Shown here one piece after another: positions 49,896 through 54,654 of a stretch of DNA of 54,654 nt. This stretch comes from JBBQNR01 sp038330145 (GTDB lineage: Bacteria; Actinomycetota; Thermoleophilia; Solirubrobacterales; JBBDJG01). The notes under the pieces are model-generated. The model was not told the DNA's origin. It made no database searches and saw nothing but the letters and a program-made list of their open reading frames with translations. Made by a program: the position numbers and the translations under genes. The stretch covers positions 1 through 54,654 of the forward strand of contig JBBQNR010000011.1 of the NCBI GenBank assembly GCA_038330145.1, given 5' to 3'. How positions within the stretch are numbered: the stretch's first letter is position 1; every line of letters begins with the position of its first letter.

Positions 49896-51062
49896 TCAGC
49901 CCGCGAGGCTGTCTCGCATGCGCTCGACGGCCTCGCTCAGGCGCTCGTCGTCGATCGTGAGCGAGATGCGGAACCAGCCCTCGCCGCTGGGCCCGTAGGA
50001 GGAGCCGGGTGAGACGATCACGGCGGCCCGCTCGAGCACCTGCTCGGCGAACGAGGCCGACGTGTGCCCGGCCGGCACAGGCGCCCAGACATAGATCGTC
50101 CCCCGCGGAGCCTCGATCTCGATGCCGATCTCCCGCAGTGCCCCGAGCACCAGGTCGCGCCGCCGCCGGTAGATCTCGCGCATCTCCCGCAGGTGGGTGT
50201 CGGGCCCGGTCAACGCCGCCACGGCGGCGAGCTGCACGGCCTCGAACATTCCCGAGTCGACGTTGGTCTTCAGTCGCCAGTACTGCGCTATCGCCTCTTC
50301 GTTGCCCGCAATCGCGCCGCAGCGCCAACCGGTCATGTTCCAGCCCTTGGAGAGCGAGAAGACCTCGACCCCGACGTCCATCGCCCCCTCGGTCGCGAGG
50401 AAGCTGGGCGCCACGTAACCATCGAAGGTGATCTCCGAATAGGCGTTGTCGTGCACCACCAGCAGATCGTGCCGGCGGGCGAACTCGACCGCCTGCTCGA
50501 ACAGCCCCTCGGGTGCCACCGCGCCGGTCGGGTTGTTGGGGTAGTTGAGGAACATCAGGCGCGCGCGCTCTAGCGACTCGGGCGCAATCGCCTCCAGGTC
50601 GGGCGCGAAGCCGCGTTCCGGCAGCAGCGGGAGCAGCACCGGCTCGGCCCCCGCGAGCAGCGGGCCGCCAGTGTAGACGGGGTAGCCGGGGTCGCTGGCA
50701 AGAGCCACGTCGCCGGCATCGAGGAAGGCGAAGTTGAGGTGGTAGATGCACTCCTTCCCACCGAGCGCGGGCAGGATCTGCGAGTCGACGTCGAGGGTGA
50801 CGCCGAAGCGCCGCTGGTAGAACGAGGCCACCGCCTCTCGGAACTCCCTGCTGCCGCGGTTCGACGGGTACTTCTGGTGCGCCGGCTCGCGGGCAGCATC
50901 CGCCAGCGCATCGACGACGTTCGCGGGCGTCGGATGATCCGGGTCACCGATGCCGAGCGAGATCACGTCCACTCCCTCGGCGCGCTTGCGCTCGATCTTG
51001 CGCTCCAGCTCGGCGAACGGGTAGGGCTGGATCTGATCGAGCCGCCTTGCCTTCGGGATCAC
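49896..51062 (-). CDS. dapL: Pyridoxal-phosphate aminotransferase, LL-diaminopimelate aminotransferase-like
   Basis: A 388-residue fold type I aminotransferase. DapL converts tetrahydrodipicolinate directly to LL-diaminopimelate. Family features are VISLGIGDPDHPTP, HQKYPSNRGSREFREAVASF, LGGKECIYHLNFAFL, NYPNNPTGAVAP (substrate carboxylate contact), and the Schiff-base lysine in FSLSKGWNMTGWRCGAIAG. The gene is coupled to dapF by a GTGA overlap, which supports a role in the lysine/peptidoglycan pathway rather than general amino-acid transamination. Because other aminotransferases share much of this pattern, the exact substrate is probable rather than certain. Confidence 0.75.
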   Translation of the reverse strand: MIPKARRLDQIQPYPFAELERKIERKRAEGVDVISLGIGDPDHPTPANVVDALADAAREPAHQKYPSNRGSREFREAVASFYQRRFGVTLDVDSQILPALGGKECIYHLNFAFLDAGDVALASDPGYPVYTGGPLLAGAEPVLLPLLPERGFAPDLEAIAPESLERARLMFLNYPNNPTGAVAPEGLFEQAVEFARRHDLLVVHDNAYSEITFDGYVAPSFLATEGAMDVGVEVFSLSKGWNMTGWRCGAIAGNEEAIAQYWRLKTNVDSGMFEAVQLAAVAALTGPDTHLREMREIYRRRRDLVLGALREIGIEIEAPRGTIYVWAPVPAGHTSASFAEQVLERAAVIVSPGSSYGPSGEGWFRISLTIDDERLSEAVERMRDSLAG

Positions 51063-51907
51063 AACGCCTCCAGCGATCTCACGAACTCGTCCGATAACTC
51101 ACCCGTGAAGACGGGCTCGGCCCAACCGGTGAGGCGCACGTTCAGATCCTCGTCGACATCGACCACGAGCTCCCCGCCGTCGAGCCGAACCGTCACCGGG
51201 CTGCTCGATCCACCCACCACCGCGGCCACCGCGCTGGCGCTGGCCCCCGTGCCGGACGAGAGCGTCTCGCCGACACCGCGCTCGAAGATGCGCGCGCGCA
51301 CCTGGCCATCGGCGACCACGTTGGTGAAGGCCACGTTGGTGCGGTTCGGGAACAGCTCGCTGCGCTCGATCGGCGGCCCGAGGCGTCCGAGGTCGAGTCG
51401 CTCCAGCTCCTCTCCGACATCGATCACGCATTGCGGGTTGCCGATGTTGACGTGCTGGAAACGGAAGCTCCTGCCCGCCGCCTCGACATCGCCGTGGCCA
51501 TCGGGGCCGCCGGAGGGATAGTCGGCCGACTGGAGCCGCGCGACTCCCATCTCGACCGCGGCGGTGCGATCGTCGAGCACCGTGGGCCTGATCTCCCCGG
51601 CGGCCGTCTCGATCGAGAACGTTCGCTGCTCGACCATGCCGCGACGATGCATGTAGAGGATGGCCTCCCGTGCGCCGTTACCGGACAGCTCCGCCTCGGA
51701 CCCGTCGGGATTGAAGATGCGAAGGTGCGCCTCGAAGCGGCCGTCTGTCGGCTCGGAAAGCAGCAGCACTCCGTCCGCGTGGCAGCCGAAGTGGGCCGAG
51801 CAGATGCGTCTCACGCGCTCCGGTGTCAGCTCGAACGGGAGCGCATCGCGTTCGACGATCACGTAGTCGTTGCCGAGTGCCTGCCACTTCTCGAAGCGAA
51901 TCCCCAC
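51059..51907 (-). CDS. dapF: Diaminopimelate epimerase-like protein with both catalytic cysteines replaced by serine
   Basis: A 282-residue protein of the DapF fold, with two similar halves. DapF interconverts LL- and meso-diaminopimelate using two cysteines as acid and base. Here the active-site signature N-x-D-G-S-x4-C-G-N-G-x-R reads NPDGSEAELSGNGAR, with Ser75 at the Cys position. The second site, normally GETLACGTGA, reads GETLSSGTGASAS with Ser218. Both are TCC codons and nothing else in the surrounding motifs is disturbed: GNDYVIVERD, HVNIGNPQCVIDV and RIFERGVGET are normal. It is coupled to the dapL-like gene (GTGA overlap) and overlaps miaA by 49 bases. Either the enzyme works with serines, has another role, or another epimerase exists in the genome. 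Confidence 0.88.
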   Translation of the reverse strand: MGIRFEKWQALGNDYVIVERDALPFELTPERVRRICSAHFGCHADGVLLLSEPTDGRFEAHLRIFNPDGSEAELSGNGAREAILYMHRRGMVEQRTFSIETAAGEIRPTVLDDRTAAVEMGVARLQSADYPSGGPDGHGDVEAAGRSFRFQHVNIGNPQCVIDVGEELERLDLGRLGPPIERSELFPNRTNVAFTNVVADGQVRARIFERGVGETLSSGTGASASAVAAVVGGSSSPVTVRLDGGELVVDVDEDLNVRLTGWAEPVFTGELSDEFVRSLEAL

Positions 51908-52842
51908 GGGCCGGGAACCCTATCGAGCCGCTCCAGGATCGCCTCCGCCGTGCGCTGCTCATCGTCGCCGCTGCGGTCCACCAGCTGCACGTCCGCCAGC
52001 TTGCGCATCCAGGTCAGCTGGCGCCTGGCGTACTGGCGATGGCGACGCTCGATCCGCTCCGCCACCTGCGCCGGCTCGGCCTCTCCGCGCAGCTGGGCCG
52101 CGATCTCGGCGAAGCCGATCGCCTTGCGCGCCGTCCTCGAGGCGCCGTCAACGAGCGCCTGCTCCACCTCCTCGACGGCGCCTCCGGCAAGCATGCGCGG
52201 GACCCGCTCGGCGATGCGGGCATCGAGGCGCTCCCGATCCATGACGAGGCCGAACAGCGCCGTCTCGTGCCGCAGCTGTCGCGACCAGAGCTGCTCGGAG
52301 CGCTCGTGCGCCCTGCTGCCCATGCGCTCCAGCTCCAGCGCCCGCACTATCCGCTTGCGGTCGTTGGGATGCACGCCTGCAGCCACCTCGCCGGGCAGTT
52401 GTGCGTGCAGCGCCTCGTGCCCCAACTCGGCCATCTCGCGCTCGATTTGCTCCCGGAGGCCGACGTCCGGCGCCGGGCGCAGGTCGAGATCGCTGAGGGC
52501 GGCACGCAGGTAGAGGCCCGTGCCGCCGACCACGATCGGCACCTGGCCGGCTTCCAGAAGCGCATCGATCTCGGCCTGCGCGCGCTCGGCAAACTGAGCC
52601 ACGCTGAACTCACTGGTGAGCGGCTCCATCGACACCAGCCTGTGCTCGAGCCGGGCGAGCTGCTCGTCGCTCGGCTTGGCGACCAGCACATCCAGGCCGC
52701 GGTAGAGCTGGTAGGCGTCCGCCGACACGGCCACCGGCCGCCCACCGCGCTCGCGCAGCAACTCCGCCAGCGCGATCGCGACCTCGGTCTTGCCGACCGC
52801 GGTCGGTCCGAAGATCGCTATCGCCGGCGGGCCGCTGGGCAC
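51859..52842 (-). CDS. miaA: tRNA dimethylallyltransferase MiaA
   Basis: A 327-residue enzyme that adds a dimethylallyl group to A37 of tRNAs reading codons that start with U. I place the start at the GTG giving VPSGPPAIAIFGPTAVGKTE; the upstream open frame adds 27 unlikely residues. Motifs are the P-loop FGPTAVGKTEVA, DAYQLYRGLDVLVAKPSDEQ (usual DSRQVYKGMDIGTAKP), VVGGTGLYLRAAL and HPNDRKRIVRALE, then TARKAIGFAEIAAQL and RRHRQYARRQLTWMRK (usual TRQYAKRQxTWFR). It lies 31 bases after miaB, whose product acts next on the same base. The substrate dimethylallyl diphosphate comes from the ispG-type pathway. Confidence 0.94.
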   Translation of the reverse strand: MPSGPPAIAIFGPTAVGKTEVAIALAELLRERGGRPVAVSADAYQLYRGLDVLVAKPSDEQLARLEHRLVSMEPLTSEFSVAQFAERAQAEIDALLEAGQVPIVVGGTGLYLRAALSDLDLRPAPDVGLREQIEREMAELGHEALHAQLPGEVAAGVHPNDRKRIVRALELERMGSRAHERSEQLWSRQLRHETALFGLVMDRERLDARIAERVPRMLAGGAVEEVEQALVDGASRTARKAIGFAEIAAQLRGEAEPAQVAERIERRHRQYARRQLTWMRKLADVQLVDRSGDDEQRTAEAILERLDRVPGPWGFASRSGRHSATTT

Positions 52843-52873
52843 TGGGTGCGCGAAGCCACGGTGGGGTGATCGG

Positions 52874-54205
52874 TCATCTCGGGCACTGGGCCGCGCGTGA
52901 CAACAGCGACTCGTGGCCCGCAAGCGTGGTCGACGTCGCCGCGGTGATTTCGACCTGGGTCAGCTCGCCGGCCTGCGCCAGGCCCGTGAAGTTGACCGTC
53001 TTGTTGTGGCGCGTGCGACCGCGCAGCTTGTCCGGATCCGTCCGGCTCGAGCCTTCGACCAGCACCTCCTGGGTCGTGCCCAGGAAGCGGTTGGAGCGAT
53101 CCAGCGCCCTGCGCTGGACCAGCGGCACCAGTCTCTCCATGCGCTCGCGCTTGACGGCATGCGTGAGCTGGCCGGGCATCGTGGCCGCCTCCGTGCCGCG
53201 CCGCGGCGAGAAGACGAAGGTAAAGGCGGAGTCGTAGCCCACCTCGTCCACCACCTCCATCGTCTGCTGAAAATCCTCCTCGGTCTCGCCGGGGAAGCCG
53301 ACGATGATGTCGGTCGTGATCGCGCAGTCCGGCACGTGCTCGCGAATCATCTCGACACGCTTCAGGTAGCGGTCGCGGTCATACGTGCGGCGCATCGCCT
53401 TCAGCACCCGGCTCGAGCCCGACTGAAGCGGCAGGTGTATGTGCTCGCACAACGACCGCAGATCGGCGTGCGCGCGCACCAGCTTCTCGCGCACGTCCTT
53501 GGGATGCGGGCTCGTGTAGCGGATGCGGTCGATGCCGGCCACGCGGTCCAGCGACACCAGCAGGTCCGTGAAGTCGATCCGATGCTCCGGCGGTAGGTCG
53601 CGGCCGTAGGAGTTGACGTTCTGGCCCAACAGCGTCAGCTCCCTTACGCCGTCGTCGGCCAGCAGCTCGGCTTCGGCGACGATCTCGCCCGGCGGGCGGC
53701 TTTGCTCGCGGCCGCGGGTGCTCGGCACGATGCAGTACGAGCAGACGCAGTTGCAGCCCTGGGAGATCTGGATCCATCCCTGGTAGGGCCGCTCCCGCTT
53801 CATCGGCAGGTCGCCGGCAAAGCCCTCGAACTCGAAGTAACCCTGGGCGTCGAGGTCATCCGTTTGGAGGAAGTCGGCGAGGCGATGGATCTGGCCCGGG
53901 CCGAACGCCACGTCCACGAACGGGAACTGCTCGAAGACCTGGTCCTTGAGCGACTGGGACCAGCAGCCCCCCACTCCCACCACGCGAGAGGGATCCTCGG
54001 CCTTCAGGCGCTTGGCCTCGCCCAGGTTCCCGACCAGGCGGTTGTCGGCCGACTCGCGGATCGAGCATGTGTTGAAGAGGATCAGGTCCGCGTCATCGCG
54101 CAGATCCGCCTGCTCGTATCCGAGCGACTCCAGCATCCCCTTCATGCGCTCGGAGTCGTGCTCGTTCATCTGGCACCCGAAGGTGGTGACGTGGTACTTC
54201 CGCAT
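52874..54205 (-). CDS. miaB: tRNA-2-methylthio-N6-dimethylallyladenosine synthase MiaB
   Basis: A 443-residue radical-SAM methylthiotransferase that converts i6A37 to ms2i6A37 in tRNA. The N-terminal cluster cysteines are in TTFGCQMNEHDSERM, LFNTCSIRESADNR and VGVGGCWSQ. The radical-SAM CxxxCxxC is in QGCNCVCSYCIVPSTRGREQ. LLGQNVNSYGRD and IHLPLQSGSSRVLKAMRR follow, then the TRAM domain at the C-terminus (LVEGSSRTDPDKLRGRTRHN). The start ATG has TAACCT 8 bases upstream and no ribosome site. It is followed by miaA on the same strand. Confidence 0.95.
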   Translation of the reverse strand: MRKYHVTTFGCQMNEHDSERMKGMLESLGYEQADLRDDADLILFNTCSIRESADNRLVGNLGEAKRLKAEDPSRVVGVGGCWSQSLKDQVFEQFPFVDVAFGPGQIHRLADFLQTDDLDAQGYFEFEGFAGDLPMKRERPYQGWIQISQGCNCVCSYCIVPSTRGREQSRPPGEIVAEAELLADDGVRELTLLGQNVNSYGRDLPPEHRIDFTDLLVSLDRVAGIDRIRYTSPHPKDVREKLVRAHADLRSLCEHIHLPLQSGSSRVLKAMRRTYDRDRYLKRVEMIREHVPDCAITTDIIVGFPGETEEDFQQTMEVVDEVGYDSAFTFVFSPRRGTEAATMPGQLTHAVKRERMERLVPLVQRRALDRSNRFLGTTQEVLVEGSSRTDPDKLRGRTRHNKTVNFTGLAQAGELTQVEITAATSTTLAGHESLLSRAAQCPR

Positions 54206-54213
54206 CGCCCGAT

Positions 54214-54219
54214 AGGTTA
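54214..54219 (-). promoter_or_regulatory. Candidate -10 (TAACCT) for miaB
   Basis: On the minus strand TAACCT ends 8 bases before the miaB ATG, without a ribosome binding site between. It is the weakest member of the leaderless set. Confidence 0.3.
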
Positions 54220-54263
54220 GCTGTGCCAGAAGGCAGCAGTCCGCTCCTGGCCGCGAAAACCGA

Positions 54264-54328
54264 ACCTGCCAAGGACGCAGGGAGCCGCTGTGCTGGTGGC
54301 ACAGCGGCGAGTGAGGACGCCGGCAGGT
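54264..54328. terminator. Two-level stem-loop between rny and miaB
   Basis: An inner perfect 10-bp stem GCCGCTGTGC/GCACAGCGGC (54284-54293 with 54299-54308) has the loop TGGTG. An outer 7-bp stem ACCTGCC/GGCAGGT (54264-54270 with 54322-54328) encloses it. It sits 22 bases past the rny stop on the minus strand and may be its terminator or a small structured RNA. Confidence 0.55.
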
Positions 54329-54350
54329 GAAGGTTTGCAGCGAGCCAGAA

Positions 54351-54654
54351 TTATTTGGCGTAGTCGACCGAGCGGCTCTCTCTTATCACCGTCACCTTGA
54401 TCTGCCCCGGGTACTCAACCTGGCGCTCGATCTCGCGCGCGATCTCACGCGACATCAACACGGCCTCGTCGTCTCCGACGTCGCCGGGACGCACCATCAC
54501 CCGCACCTCGCGCCCGGCCTGCATCGCGTAGACCTTCTCGACCCCGTCGTGGCTCTCGGCGATCTGCTCCAGGTCCTTGAGGCGCTTCACGTATTGCTCG
54601 AGCGACTCGCCGCGTGCTCCCGGCCGGGCTCCTGAAAGCCCGTCTGCGGCCTGC
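54351..54654 (-). CDS. rny: Ribonuclease Y, C-terminal end (runs off the window)
   Basis: The last ~100 residues of a membrane-anchored endoribonuclease that starts mRNA decay. The frame is open to the window edge, so the gene begins outside. DGLSGARPGARGESLEQYVK, then RLKDLEQIAESHDGVEKVYA, VRVMVRPGDVGDDEAVLMSR and YPGQIKVTVIRESRSVDYAK (the extreme C-terminus) match the standard end of RNase Y almost position by position. The HD catalytic domain, KH domain and N-terminal anchor are outside the window. Confidence 0.95.
   Translation of the reverse strand, partial: QAADGLSGARPGARGESLEQYVKRLKDLEQIAESHDGVEKVYAMQAGREVRVMVRPGDVGDDEAVLMSREIAREIERQVEYPGQIKVTVIRESRSVDYAK

Noticed and set aside
54214..54260. 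SRP RNA gene candidate next to miaB
   Set aside because: Only the short apical-loop-like string matches. I could not build the long flanking helix, and it overlaps the candidate miaB promoter. Kept as a low-interest point inside the structured-region finding.

Overview
The window is GC-rich (my estimate, close to 70% GC), with tightly packed genes, many 4-base start/stop overlaps, frequent GTG starts and a few TTG starts. Its gene content is actinobacterial: MurT/GatD for amidating lipid II, an RsiG-type small protein beside a GarA-like FHA protein and an FtsR-like MerR regulator, a wax ester synthase/DGAT, and an ispG-type isoprenoid pathway. I infer a deep-branching actinobacterium, most likely class Thermoleophilia. 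No tRNA, rRNA, CRISPR array, transposase, integrase or phage gene was seen, so this looks like ordinary chromosome with unusual individual proteins.

Layout. Positions 1-11,700: the end of a site-2 protease, a secreted anchor-L protein, a secreted SGNH lipase, an acyl-CoA ligase, a three-part glycosyltransferase/FkbM methyltransferase fusion, a large secreted propeller-like protein, ispG and a methyltransferase. Positions 11,700-18,420 (minus strand): three tandem copies of a secreted clan GH-A glycosidase followed by a GH2 glycosidase. Positions 18,650-23,610: proS, a CDP-alcohol phosphatidyltransferase, and a sugar-nucleotidyltransferase fused to a degenerate phosphomannomutase. Positions 23,700-28,810: rsiG-like gene, FHA gene, ftsR-like gene, then a coupled lipid-type set (SRPBCC, alkyl-DHAP-synthase-like flavoprotein, thioesterase) and a DUF72 gene. 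Positions 28,800-33,670 (minus): nadE, an RsbW-like kinase with its STAS partner, and amtB-glnK. Positions 33,900-39,880: a neutral-lipid block (WS/DGAT, degenerate GGDEF protein, long-chain alcohol oxidase-like GMC enzyme, acyl-CoA ligase). Positions 40,100-47,630: an anchored cupredoxin-like protein, a YbbN-type thioredoxin, a lipoprotein cyclophilin, a blue copper lipoprotein, a class II glutamine amidotransferase, a lipid kinase, and murT-methyltransferase-gatD. Positions 47,620-54,654 (minus): SnoaL-like protein, dut, hflX, an LL-diaminopimelate aminotransferase-like gene, dapF, miaA, miaB and the end of rny.

The most interesting signals are substitutions at key residues inside otherwise well-conserved housekeeping proteins. 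DapF has serine at both catalytic cysteine positions. AmtB has glutamate in place of the first histidine of the pore pair, and its coupled PII protein has valine at the Tyr51 modification site. The PMM-like half of the nucleotidyltransferase lacks its catalytic serine and metal loop, and the GGDEF protein lacks its signature. Other points are a GT/FkbM protein carrying a domain I associate with McrB-like restriction ATPases, a DUF72 gene with a strong Shine-Dalgarno but no standard start codon, a methyltransferase inserted between murT and gatD, a dispersed palindromic repeat, and a recurring -10-like hexamer 6-8 bases before genes that lack a ribosome binding site, which suggests leaderless transcripts.
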